DNA of 64,000 bases from Colwellia hornerae (lineage in GTDB: Bacteria; Pseudomonadota; Gammaproteobacteria; Enterobacterales; Alteromonadaceae): positions 62,001-126,000 of the forward strand of contig NZ_VOLR01000010.1 of assembly GCF_007954355.1 (NCBI RefSeq), given 5' to 3'. Numbering within the stretch: position 1 is the first letter of the stretch; each line of letters opens with the position of its first letter. Under the pieces are notes generated by a model. It ran no database searches. It saw only the letters and a list, made by a program, of their open reading frames with translations, and was not told the origin of the DNA. A program made the position numbers and the translations under genes. This document shows, piece by piece, positions 36,140-44,830 of this stretch.

Positions 36140-36180
36140 GCAACACCTTTACTTTAACACTGCTAAAGTAAAGGTGTTGC
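36140..36180. terminator. Long perfect hairpin between speB and nhaD
   Basis: A perfect 17-bp stem (GCAACACCTTTACTTTA, 36140-36156) with a 7-base loop lies between the convergent speB and nhaD genes. No T run follows on either strand, so termination by this hairpin alone is uncertain. Confidence 0.65.
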
Positions 36181-36188
36181 TAGGTCAC

Positions 36189-37607
36189 TTAGCCATTAAT
36201 CAAAAAATGAACATAGATACTGGCGCTATAACCTAAGGCGATAGCCCAACTCCATTTAAGATGACCAACAAATGAGTATTTTCCTTTCGTTTGTCCCATT
36301 AAAGCAACACCCGCCGCAGAGCCAACAGAAAGTAAACTTCCCCCTACCCCAGCGGTCATGGTTACCAATAACCATTGCTGTAAATCCATCACAGGGTTCA
36401 TGCTCAAGACAGCAAAAACAACGGGGATATTATCGATAATGGCTGAAAGTACACCGACGGCAATATTGGCATAGGTCGGATCCCAGTTGGTATATAATAA
36501 GTCTGACACTAAACTTAAATAGCCCATAAAACCAAGCCCACCAACACACATCACAACCCCATAAAAAAACAGCAAGGTATCCCATTCTGCCCGTGCTATT
36601 TTTTCAAAAATATCAAAAGGTACGATATTCCCTAATCTTTCTAGGGCTTTTTCATCATGACTGATGGTTGCTAGGGTACGTTTTTTATCTAATGAACGAG
36701 GTAGGCTTCTCCGTAAATAAAAGCCTAAAAACTTAAGGTAACCTAAGCCCATCATCATTCCTAATACCGGTGGCATATTAACAACACTATGAGTGGCAAC
36801 AGAAGTAGCTATGGTCAGCATAAATAGAAAAATAATTCGTTTTGCGCCACGTTTTAGCATGAAGTTTTCGTCTGTTATCGGTGTTGATTTTTCATTAGAG
36901 ATAAAAAAGCTCATGATAATCGCGGGAACTAAAAAATTGACCAGTGAGGGGATAAAAAGTACAAAAAACTGCTCAAATTTAACCAGCTCTGCCTGCCATA
37001 TCATTAAGGTGGTTATATCACCAAAGGGGCTAAATACCCCGCCAGCATTAGAGGCTACGACTATATTGATACAGGCAATGTTAATAAACTTGAGATCCTT
37101 AGGAGCCACTTTAAGGACGATTGCACACATCAACATTGCGGTAGTAAGATTGTTCGCAAATGAAGAAATAACAAATGCCATTAAGCCGGTAACCCAAAAT
37201 AAACTGCGTAAGCTCAACCCTTTAGAAATCATCCAAATACGTAAACTATCGAATACCCCTCGCTCTTCCATGGCATTTATATAAGTCATCGCCACTAATA
37301 AAAATAATAACAACTGAGCATATTCTAATAGATTATGATTAAAAGCCTCTTCCGCGGCTTTTGGAATGCCGTGTTGGGTATAAATCCAACCAATAATCAA
37401 CCAAATGACTCCAGCCGCGACCAATACCGGTTTTGACTTTCTCAGGTGGAGAAATTCTTCACTAATAACCAGTAGATAAGCAATAATAAAAATCGTTAAT
37501 GCAGTAAATCCTGCAATAGTGTTAGTGAGGTCAATTTCACCTGCTCCAGCGGCAAAAGCAGGCGTTGCAAATAGGAATAGCAATACAGTCGTTATTAGTT
37601 TTTTCAC
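36189..37607 (-). CDS. nhaD: Na+/H+ antiporter NhaD
   Basis: 472 residues from GTG 37607 (AGAG upstream), which gives a signal-like N-terminus (MKKLITTVLLFLFATPAFAAG) and the usual NhaD length; a longer frame to 37688 lacks a ribosome site. About 12 membrane segments are present. Family motifs include SSFANNLTTAMLMCAIVLKVAP, ASNAGGVFSPFGDITTLMIWQ and SAIIDNIPVVFAVLSM. It exchanges sodium for protons at alkaline pH in halophilic and marine bacteria. It is convergent with speB and divergent from a small ribbon-helix-helix gene. Confidence 0.93.
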   Translation of the reverse strand: MKKLITTVLLFLFATPAFAAGAGEIDLTNTIAGFTALTIFIIAYLLVISEEFLHLRKSKPVLVAAGVIWLIIGWIYTQHGIPKAAEEAFNHNLLEYAQLLLFLLVAMTYINAMEERGVFDSLRIWMISKGLSLRSLFWVTGLMAFVISSFANNLTTAMLMCAIVLKVAPKDLKFINIACINIVVASNAGGVFSPFGDITTLMIWQAELVKFEQFFVLFIPSLVNFLVPAIIMSFFISNEKSTPITDENFMLKRGAKRIIFLFMLTIATSVATHSVVNMPPVLGMMMGLGYLKFLGFYLRRSLPRSLDKKRTLATISHDEKALERLGNIVPFDIFEKIARAEWDTLLFFYGVVMCVGGLGFMGYLSLVSDLLYTNWDPTYANIAVGVLSAIIDNIPVVFAVLSMNPVMDLQQWLLVTMTAGVGGSLLSVGSAAGVALMGQTKGKYSFVGHLKWSWAIALGYSASIYVHFLING

Positions 37608-37978
37608 GATATTTCTCTGAGTTAATTTAAAATTTGTCAAAAAGCGTTTCATCTTAGCTAGCAGCACTGCATTAGATATTTCTTTCAAAGTAGTGAGTAA
37701 AGATAATACAAAGCAACGTTTACTGTTAGGGCAAGCCAGTAGCTAACGCTTTTTAAGGCTGAAAATTAAAAACAGCCATAATATAAGTATGTTGGGTTTT
37801 ACCTGTGTATTTCGTTTAAATAAAATAAGCCATTGGTAAATACCATCAATATAAGCGTAATTTAGCGTTAATATTTGACATGGCGGCCAACAAAATGACA
37901 ATTATATTCCAATTAAAAGACAATACAATTCTAATTATATTATAATCAAATTAACATACAGCTAAAAAAGCACTAAAC
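37608..37978. other. Divergent intergenic region
   Basis: About 370 bases between nhaD and the ribbon-helix-helix gene. The part near the latter holds AT-rich direct repeats described separately; otherwise no gene was seen. Confidence 0.5.
37897..37936. promoter_or_regulatory. Tandem direct repeats, candidate RHH operator
   Basis: The pattern GACAAT-N8-AATT occurs twice, at 37897-37914 and 37919-37936, spaced exactly 22 bases (two helical turns). AATTATATT also recurs at 37900 and 37933. The repeats lie 43 bases upstream of the small ribbon-helix-helix gene, where autoregulatory sites are expected. Confidence 0.45.
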
Positions 37979-38152
37979 ATGGAAAAAAGAACAGCCAGAC
38001 TTACGGTATTAATTGACCCTAAAAAAAAGGCAACCTTTGAAAAACTATGTGCATTAGATGATGTAAATGCATCTCAGAAAGTACGACAAATGATCAGGGA
38101 GTATATTGAGGAAAAATTAGGGGAAAGCTGGCAAGACGATGTTTTTAAATAA
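37979..38152 (+). CDS. Ribbon-helix-helix (CopG/Arc-like) protein
   Basis: 57 residues. The N-terminal strand (RTARLTVLIDP) and two helices (KKKATFEKLCALDDVN, SQKVRQMIREYIEEKLG) have the layout of ribbon-helix-helix DNA-binding proteins. No toxin gene follows within the next 250 bases, so an antitoxin role is not supported. It is divergent from nhaD and preceded by paired 22-bp-spaced repeats, so autoregulation or control of nhaD is plausible. The ribosome site is weak. Confidence 0.75.
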   Translation: MEKRTARLTVLIDPKKKATFEKLCALDDVNASQKVRQMIREYIEEKLGESWQDDVFK

Positions 38153-38406
38153 AAAACAGTTAAAACCTTGGTGACCATTCGTTTTTATAATTTATAATTA
38201 AGCCCATAAAACCATTAGCTAAATAAGTATTTATCGCCAATAGCGCTTATATCGATAAGCATGGTATGGATTTTTTTGTGGCAATAAAAAGTAGACTTGC
38301 AACCGCTACCTTGAGCGCGTTGCTCTATTGAAAAGTCATATTTAATCGCTATTCATTGTTAAATTATTAAAAATAGCGATTAAATAGTCTTATGCTGGTA
38401 CCAATA

Positions 38407-39207
38407 CTATTCAGTTTTATAATCTTGAAGGGTCATTACCGCATCATGAAGGCTATCTTGATTAACTTGTATGATACCGCGCTTGGGTCTGTCTAAATCA
38501 ATGATAATAAAGACCACCAAGACGATTAAGGTGAATAATAATATCGTAGGGAATGCCGGACGTTTCTTCCCTAAGCCGCTGTTATATCCCAGCATGCCGC
38601 CAACAGTTACAAAAACACTGAACAATAAAAATAATACTGGCTCGGGCACATGCAGTCGGAGCATAGCCGAGCGTTTATTTTCAATTTGAATCATGCCAGA
38701 TAGTGACTGATAAAAGCCATTAGCGATTAACAGTGATCTTGGATTTTCTAATTCTTGTTGTGCTAATTCAATGAGCTTGGCTTGTGATTTACTGACTTTT
38801 TTATTGACGGCTATACGCTGCTCTGCATTGCCCAAGTCTATTTGGCTCAGTGAAATACGCAGGGTGAGATAAGACTCTAATTCATGAAAAACATCATCTC
38901 TTACCTTGCCACTCAATAATTTTGCTTGCATGGCGACTCTTGAAATAGCGCCCGCTTCTTCTATGACCGCACTGCTGCGTCCATCATAACGTTGCAGTGA
39001 CATATTAAACGTAAAACCCAGTAGTAAAGCCAACAAACCCAGGATACCGGCTTGAATAGCCGTCGATTGGCTTTTCATTTCGGTGTTTTCTGCGTCTTTA
39101 TTACGCAAACCTAAGCTGTAGCCTATTTGATTAATAATTAACATCAAAATAAAAAGGGTAATAATAATGATAATGCTATTTTTGTCGTACATTAATTCTT
39201 GGCTCAC
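38407..39207 (-). CDS. DUF4239 (bestrophin-like) membrane protein
   Basis: 266 residues from GTG 39207 (AGAGA upstream); ATG 39192 is an alternative. Four membrane helices are arranged as two pairs (about 11-30, 51-70, 190-210, 220-240) around a helical soluble domain. AIQAGILGLLALLLGFTFNMSLQRYDGR is the family hallmark. Its function is unknown. It is monocistronic as far as can be seen. Confidence 0.82.
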   Translation of the reverse strand: MSQELMYDKNSIIIIITLFILMLIINQIGYSLGLRNKDAENTEMKSQSTAIQAGILGLLALLLGFTFNMSLQRYDGRSSAVIEEAGAISRVAMQAKLLSGKVRDDVFHELESYLTLRISLSQIDLGNAEQRIAVNKKVSKSQAKLIELAQQELENPRSLLIANGFYQSLSGMIQIENKRSAMLRLHVPEPVLFLLFSVFVTVGGMLGYNSGLGKKRPAFPTILLFTLIVLVVFIIIDLDRPKRGIIQVNQDSLHDAVMTLQDYKTE

Positions 39208-39495
39208 TAATTAAATCTCTACATTTGAATAAATTCTTGGGCAAAGAGTGGGTTGAGGTAGTTGATTGGTCAAGGACTATTTTAATAAATATCTTTATCA
39301 GCGTTAATTCTGAGGAAATATTGTAGCCAAAGCGCTATTTTAAGTAAACAGTTTACTCATCTGAGCATATTTTAGTAACGTTCAAAAAAACCAATAGATG
39401 ATAATAATTTTTCAATGGCTTGTATTAAGGTTTTCACCAAGTATTCATTACGCTAGGCACTAGGAAAATTAAGATGTTTTGATGGTTAATAAATC
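39208..39495. other. Intergenic region
   Basis: About 290 bases between the DUF4239 gene and the RND operon terminator. No gene or repeat was found. Confidence 0.5.
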
Positions 39496-39530
39496 AAAAA
39501 TGGGCAATCTGTGAAAGATTGACCATTTTT
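39496..39530 (-). terminator. Terminator of RND efflux operon
   Basis: AAAAATGGGCAATCT pairs with AGATTGACCATTTTT with one mismatch around a short loop, leaving T runs on the minus strand 50 bases after the RND permease stop. Confidence 0.8.
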
Positions 39531-39579
39531 AGTGTTATTGCAACGACGTTGTCGAGTGTTTAGCCAGTAACGCTTATGG

Positions 39580-42500
39580 CTATTTTACTTTACTGATACC
39601 TTTACGAATTAACCAACGCATGTCATTTTTATAGCGGTCACTATAGCGCTTGATATCTTCCATTATTAGGTAATTTATCGGTACTAAAAACAGTGTAATT
39701 ATCGTTGCAAATAAAATACCAAAGCCAAGACTTACCGCCATAGGAATTAGGAACTGTGCTTGAGTACTTTTTTCAAATAAAAGTGGCATTAACCCAGCAA
39801 ACGTTGTTAATGATGTCAGTAACACCGGCCTAAAGCGACGACCACCTGCGGCATAAACAGCCTCAAAAACAGCACTCCCCTCGGCACGCTTTTTGTTAAT
39901 ATAATCAACCAAGACCAGTGAATCATTAACTACCACACCCGATAACGCTAAGACCCCCATCAGACTAAGTAAGGTTAAATCCATACCCATTATCCAGTGA
40001 CCTATTACCGCACCAACAATGCCAAAAGGGATAACCATCATCACTACTAAAGGCTGGGAATAACTTTTAAAAGGAATGGCAAGTAGAATATAAATCACTA
40101 ATAATAAGCCAAACATACCAAATTTCAGTTCTTGAGAAGACTCTTTTTGATCTCTAGCTTCACCAGCCATTTCATAGTTCATGCCTGGATACGTGCTTAT
40201 CGATTGTTGTAAAAATTCTTCTAACTCTTCCTGCACCGCAGACAAATTACCTTGCTCTTTGTTAAAGTCAGCGGTAATTGACAGTGTCCGCTGTCGGTCA
40301 ATACGTAAAATACTCGAAGGACTTAATCCAGGTACTATATCAGCAATCTGCCATAGCGGAACTTCTTGACCGGCCTCAACTCTTATCATCATCTGCTCTA
40401 ACGTTTCAATCGACTGTCGAGCTGCAATAGGGTAGCGCACCATAACTCGCACTTCTTCACGCCCACGCTGAATACGCTGAACTTCAAAACCATAGACTGC
40501 TTGACGAACTTGTCTTGCAACCATATTTAAATTAAGTCCGAGTAACGTTGCTTCGGGCTTAAGTTTTAATTGTAGTTCTTCTTTGCCATCAGACATTGAA
40601 TCTTCAACATCAGAAACTGCTGAGTACTGCGTTAACTTACTTTTGAATTTATCGCCTAGCTCAGCTAGATCATCAGCATTCTTACCACGCAATTCGATAT
40701 TAATAGCGGGTCTATTCCAACCAATTTCAGCCCGATAATTTAACTGCTCTGCGCCAGCGACTTGTCCTACCATTTTACGCCACTCTGCAACTATCTGTTG
40801 TGTGCCAATGTCTGTGCTACGGTCTTCTGGCGGGATTGTTTCGACACGAACGCGGCCCGTACTTGAATTACGTCCACCACTAATAGAATAAATATTCTTA
40901 ATAATAGACTCACCAGATTCGGCATCAATATATTTCTCTTGTAATAACTTCGCTTGCTTAGTCATATGTTGAACAATACGATCGGTACTTTCAAAGGCAG
41001 TACCTGTTGGCATTGTTAATGTTGCTGTTGCTACTTCACTTTGCACACGAGGGAAAAATACAAATTTTGTTTGTCCGCTTGAAAGCGCACCAATCACAAT
41101 AAAAAGTGATGACAACATAATTGCCAGCGTCGCATAACGCCAGCGCAGCGCTAATGCTAATGTTGGTTGATAAAATTTAGCAATAAACGTCTCTAAAGAG
41201 GTCGATATTGCCATTTGAATACGTGTTAGCCGTGATGGCGCGCCAGTACGTGGTTTAATATGCTTAAGATGTGCGGGTAATACCAATTTAGACTCGATTA
41301 ATGAAAAGAGTAACACCGGCACAATAACGTAAGGAATACTTTGATACCAACTGCCTCTACCTTCAAGTAAAGCTAGGGGGATAAATGCTGCAACAGTCGT
41401 TAAAATACCAAAGGTAACTGGCACAGCAACTTCTTGGGTACCTCTAATAGCAGCAGTAAGGGGATCTGTGCCGCGTTGCATATGTTCGTAAACATTTTCA
41501 CCGGTAACAATCGCATCATCGACGACAATACCTAGTACCAAAATAAAAGCAAATAGACTCATTAAATTCAAAGATATACCAAAAAATGGCATCAATATAA
41601 ATGCGCCCATAAATGACATTGGAATGCCAAGACACACCCAAAATGCAACGGCGGGTCGTAAAAATAAAGCTAATAGCAGGATAACTAATAGCGCACCTTG
41701 CCAAGCGCTTGTAGTAAGCGTAGCTAAACGTGCTTTTATCGACTTACTGCGATCGCGCCAGTAAGTCATCGTTAGCCCTTCAGGTAGTGCTTGTTGTTTA
41801 CCTGCGATATAATTTTTAACAGCGTCTGTTACTTCGATAATACTTTGATCGCCAACCCGAAAAACTTCTACCTCTATTGCAGGTATACCGTTAAATCTTG
41901 TTCTCAAAGGGGTTTCTTCAAATTCATCACGTAAAACAGCAATATCCCCTAAGCGAATTAATGTACCATCTTGATCGGTTAAGATCGGTAGCTGGCTAAA
42001 GTCACTTGCTTTATAAGCTTGGCCAATACTGCGGATAAAAATATCTCCACCTTCAGTTTTTAAATTACCGGCGGATACATCTGTAGAGTTACGTCGTAAA
42101 GCGTCAGCAACCTGCTCTAAGGTGATATCATATTTTCTCAATGACCATTCGGGTATTTCAATCGATATTTCAAAACGCAGTGAGTTATCAACACTAACTT
42201 GAGTAACCCCAGGCAACGAAGCAATTTCATCTCGAACATCTTCAGCAAAGCGGCGTAATGTTAAGCTGTCATAATCGCCATACATCACCACACCAATAGC
42301 GTCACGCATACGTTTAGGCATAGTCACCAAAGGACGTTCAGCTTCAACGGGGAAATTATTAATCGCATCTACGCGAACTTTCATTTCGTCGAGTACTTCT
42401 CTAACATCGAAACCATCTTCTACTTCAACAGTCACCGTTGAGCTACCTTCATTAGAGCGCGAAGTCATTTCTCGAATACCTTCGATATCTTGAATTGCTT

Positions 42501-42711
42501 CCTCCACTCTTATGGTTAAACCTTCTTCAACCTCTTGTGGCGAAGCGCCAGGTAAAACACTACTAACTTGTACGGTATTTATTTCAAATTCAGGAAATAA
42601 ATCGACCGGAATTTTGTTGGACAAACTATAAAGTCCGGCGGCAACGATGACCACCATAAGAAGATTAGCAGCAACGTCATTACGAGCAAACCAAGCGATT
42701 AAACCATGCAT
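39580..42711 (-). CDS. RND efflux transporter permease (AcrB/hydrophobe family)
   Basis: 1043 residues, the normal size. The layout is one N-terminal helix (MHGLIAWFARNDVAANLLMVV), a periplasmic porter domain, six helices including VLGIVVDDAIVTGENVYEHM with the proton-relay aspartates, a second porter domain and a final helix set with LMGVLALSGVVVNDSLVLVDYIN. It exports substrates by proton antiport together with the adaptor encoded nine bases upstream. The substrate is unknown. No outer membrane channel gene is adjacent. Confidence 0.95.
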   Translation of the reverse strand: MHGLIAWFARNDVAANLLMVVIVAAGLYSLSNKIPVDLFPEFEINTVQVSSVLPGASPQEVEEGLTIRVEEAIQDIEGIREMTSRSNEGSSTVTVEVEDGFDVREVLDEMKVRVDAINNFPVEAERPLVTMPKRMRDAIGVVMYGDYDSLTLRRFAEDVRDEIASLPGVTQVSVDNSLRFEISIEIPEWSLRKYDITLEQVADALRRNSTDVSAGNLKTEGGDIFIRSIGQAYKASDFSQLPILTDQDGTLIRLGDIAVLRDEFEETPLRTRFNGIPAIEVEVFRVGDQSIIEVTDAVKNYIAGKQQALPEGLTMTYWRDRSKSIKARLATLTTSAWQGALLVILLLALFLRPAVAFWVCLGIPMSFMGAFILMPFFGISLNLMSLFAFILVLGIVVDDAIVTGENVYEHMQRGTDPLTAAIRGTQEVAVPVTFGILTTVAAFIPLALLEGRGSWYQSIPYVIVPVLLFSLIESKLVLPAHLKHIKPRTGAPSRLTRIQMAISTSLETFIAKFYQPTLALALRWRYATLAIMLSSLFIVIGALSSGQTKFVFFPRVQSEVATATLTMPTGTAFESTDRIVQHMTKQAKLLQEKYIDAESGESIIKNIYSISGGRNSSTGRVRVETIPPEDRSTDIGTQQIVAEWRKMVGQVAGAEQLNYRAEIGWNRPAINIELRGKNADDLAELGDKFKSKLTQYSAVSDVEDSMSDGKEELQLKLKPEATLLGLNLNMVARQVRQAVYGFEVQRIQRGREEVRVMVRYPIAARQSIETLEQMMIRVEAGQEVPLWQIADIVPGLSPSSILRIDRQRTLSITADFNKEQGNLSAVQEELEEFLQQSISTYPGMNYEMAGEARDQKESSQELKFGMFGLLLVIYILLAIPFKSYSQPLVVMMVIPFGIVGAVIGHWIMGMDLTLLSLMGVLALSGVVVNDSLVLVDYINKKRAEGSAVFEAVYAAGGRRFRPVLLTSLTTFAGLMPLLFEKSTQAQFLIPMAVSLGFGILFATIITLFLVPINYLIMEDIKRYSDRYKNDMRWLIRKGISKVK

Positions 42712-42720
42712 AATGAGTTC

Positions 42721-44133
42721 CTAGTCCGTAGTTGAAGTGGATGAATTACTTGGGGATTTCTTTAAAGCAGGTAAACCTTCTTGCTTCTCACTACCACTGG
42801 CTTGTATTTCTTCATTCATTGCGGGTTTTGAAATTTTCTTTTTAGCTAGTTCTTCATTGGTTGTCGAATTAATGTCATTTAATGATTTAACTCGGGTACC
42901 AGCGGCTAAATTGGCCGTTGGCGTTAAAATAAGCTGATCGGCAGAATCAATAGCGGCCGCATAATTATCAATGTCGCCAGCAAGTGAAGAGGCAGAAATA
43001 ACCACAGACTCAACATCTGTCCACAAAGGTTCAATAGCCCGTTTTTGCAATAAACCATTTTCAGCAACAGCGATCATATTATTCTGACTTACTGCTCTTC
43101 TTGGAATAGCATAGACATTCTTCAATTGTGTGCCTTCAATCTTTGCTCTTAAAAACTGACCAACACGTAATGCAGGCAGTTGTGGAGAGCTAACAAAAGG
43201 ATTATCAAGCTTGGCAACAACGTAAAGCATACGAGTAGATGAATCAAAAGCTCCTTCACTGCGCACTAATTTACCTTCCCACGTATAAGTTTTACCTCCT
43301 AACTCACCTTCAAAAAGAACAACAGATTGGTGTTCCTTATTGTCTGTAGGCTCGTTGCCCGGTGCATTGTATTCATCGGGTAAGTAAATATGCGCTAGAT
43401 CTTGGGCTTTTACCGGTAATCTTACTTCAATATAATCAGTGGAATATATCTCAGCAATAGTTTGAGAAGGATTAACTACTTGTCCTAAATCAACCATTTG
43501 TTTCAAAATTTTGCCGTCAAAGGGTGCTTTAACTTGTGTTCTATCAAGGTTGAGCCTAGCCTTTGCTAATTGGGCTTTTGATGCATCATAAGAAGCGAGT
43601 GCAGCAGCTACTTGTGGGATGCGCAGTGCTAAATCACGGCCAGCTTTACTGCCGGGCTTAACATTCCAGTCCCGCTCAGCAACATCTGCTTGAGCCAGCT
43701 CTTCCTTGTATTTTACCCAAGCATTGGCGACCGTTGACTTTGCAACATCAACTTCTATTTGGTAATCACGAGGGTCAATTGCCAGTAGAACATCACCTGC
43801 TTTAAATGATGCTCCTGCACGAATATTGTTGGCGACTTCAATAACTCGACCACTAACATCAGAAACTAATTGGGTGCGAGTTAATGGCTCAGCTGAACCG
43901 TATGACTCAATCCAAACAGGATAATTAGTAGCGGTTAATTGCACGGTTTCAACACCAACAGAAGCCGGCGGACCTCCTCCCCATTTACGTGGAGTAGGTT
44001 TACTAGCAAACATCGCAGCAATAATAGCGAAAGCAATAACAAAAATAACGATGGTTACAATCAAATGTACTCCCCAAACAACAGGTTTTTGGGTTACTTC
44101 CACCGGTTTTTGTGGTGAATTATTATCGCTCAT
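42721..44133 (-). CDS. RND efflux periplasmic adaptor (membrane fusion protein)
   Basis: 470 residues with an N-terminal membrane anchor (about 20-44), a lipoyl-like region (SDVSGRVIEVANNIRAGASFKAGDVLLAIDPRDY), a helical hairpin, and NLDRTQVKAPFDGKILKQMVDLGQVV, the usual return strand. The C-terminal 60 residues are hydrophilic and longer than typical. It links the permease at 39580 to an outer membrane channel. The Tn7-like element at 44282 lies only 148 bases upstream of its start and may have displaced or replaced its native promoter. Confidence 0.93.
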   Translation of the reverse strand: MSDNNSPQKPVEVTQKPVVWGVHLIVTIVIFVIAFAIIAAMFASKPTPRKWGGGPPASVGVETVQLTATNYPVWIESYGSAEPLTRTQLVSDVSGRVIEVANNIRAGASFKAGDVLLAIDPRDYQIEVDVAKSTVANAWVKYKEELAQADVAERDWNVKPGSKAGRDLALRIPQVAAALASYDASKAQLAKARLNLDRTQVKAPFDGKILKQMVDLGQVVNPSQTIAEIYSTDYIEVRLPVKAQDLAHIYLPDEYNAPGNEPTDNKEHQSVVLFEGELGGKTYTWEGKLVRSEGAFDSSTRMLYVVAKLDNPFVSSPQLPALRVGQFLRAKIEGTQLKNVYAIPRRAVSQNNMIAVAENGLLQKRAIEPLWTDVESVVISASSLAGDIDNYAAAIDSADQLILTPTANLAAGTRVKSLNDINSTTNEELAKKKISKPAMNEEIQASGSEKQEGLPALKKSPSNSSTSTTD

Positions 44134-44276
44134 TTCGCACTCTCTTAAATTATTTTACTGGGTGTCTGCACGTTAATCGCGCTTACTACCGATGATACGT
44201 ATAAATTAATATATGTTATACGATAAAACCAAGATTAAGTTTACTATTTATATGAAAAAATAGTTTTATTTTCAGG

Positions 44277-44281
44277 TGGGT
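44277..44281. repeat. Target site duplication, left copy (TGGGT)
   Basis: TGGGT immediately precedes the TGT tip at 44282. The same five bases follow the opposite tip at 59530-59534. Tn7 makes 5-bp duplications. Confidence 0.85.
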
Positions 44282-44431
44282 TGTAAGTTGACAAAGAAGT
44301 ATCATACTTTGCACGCTTACTATGCCAATTCTTAGGTGATATATTCAAGAAGCAATAGATCATAAGTAACACACTAATTTAGACGACATAAACATTCTGC
44401 ATAATATTGTTACAATAAAACATCATACTTT
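44282..44431 (+). repeat. Tn7-like left end with dispersed transposase-binding sites
   Basis: The end begins TGTAAGTTG, followed by site ACAAAGAAGTATCATACTTT (44291-44310) and a second site ACAATAAAACATCATACTTT (44412-44431). A degenerate third site may lie at 44352-44371 (about 11 of 20 matches). Tn7's left end also has three widely spaced TnsB sites at similar distances. Confidence 0.85.
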
Positions 44432-44830
44432 AGACAGGTTCGGGCAGGTTGCTATGGTTAGAATATTTACTTGTAAAGACGGTCTTTTGAATTTGCAGAC
44501 ATTATTATCCACAAACATCTTATGACTTCAATTAGCCATTACCTGACATTAGCTTTTGAGTTAAAAACGGCAGATCAGAGATTCTAAAGCTTCATTTTCC
44601 ACTTAAAAAATTACATCTATTCACAACTGAATTTATACCTAAAACTTTTACATGGCGTTAGATATCAAATCCCCAAAGCGGACATTAGAGTCATCTTGAA
44701 TACACATAAGTTAGAGTGTTAACTCTAAGGTGCTAACGCCCCATGAGCGCCATAGCAAACCTATTACTGCTCGTTTACATGTCATAATATGCCACTACAA
44801 AGTCTCACCTTATCAAATATCACTATGTAC
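44432..44830. other. Intergenic part of element left arm
   Basis: About 400 bases without a gene. It contains a perfect hairpin TTAGAGT-GTTA-ACTCTAA (44711-44728) inside a larger inverted pair, GGCGTTAG (44654-44661) and CTAACGCC (44733-44740). AAAGCGGACATTAGA (44675-44689) has an inverted match at 59195-59209 near the other end. Confidence 0.5.

Noticed and set aside
37979-38152. Ribbon-helix-helix protein as an antitoxin
   Set aside because: No toxin-sized frame follows within 250 bases or overlaps it.
44650-44745. Inverted GGCGTTAG/CTAACGCC pair as an integron attC site
   Set aside because: GTTAGAT resembles a core site on one side, but the matching second core sequence is absent and there is no integrase or cassette array.
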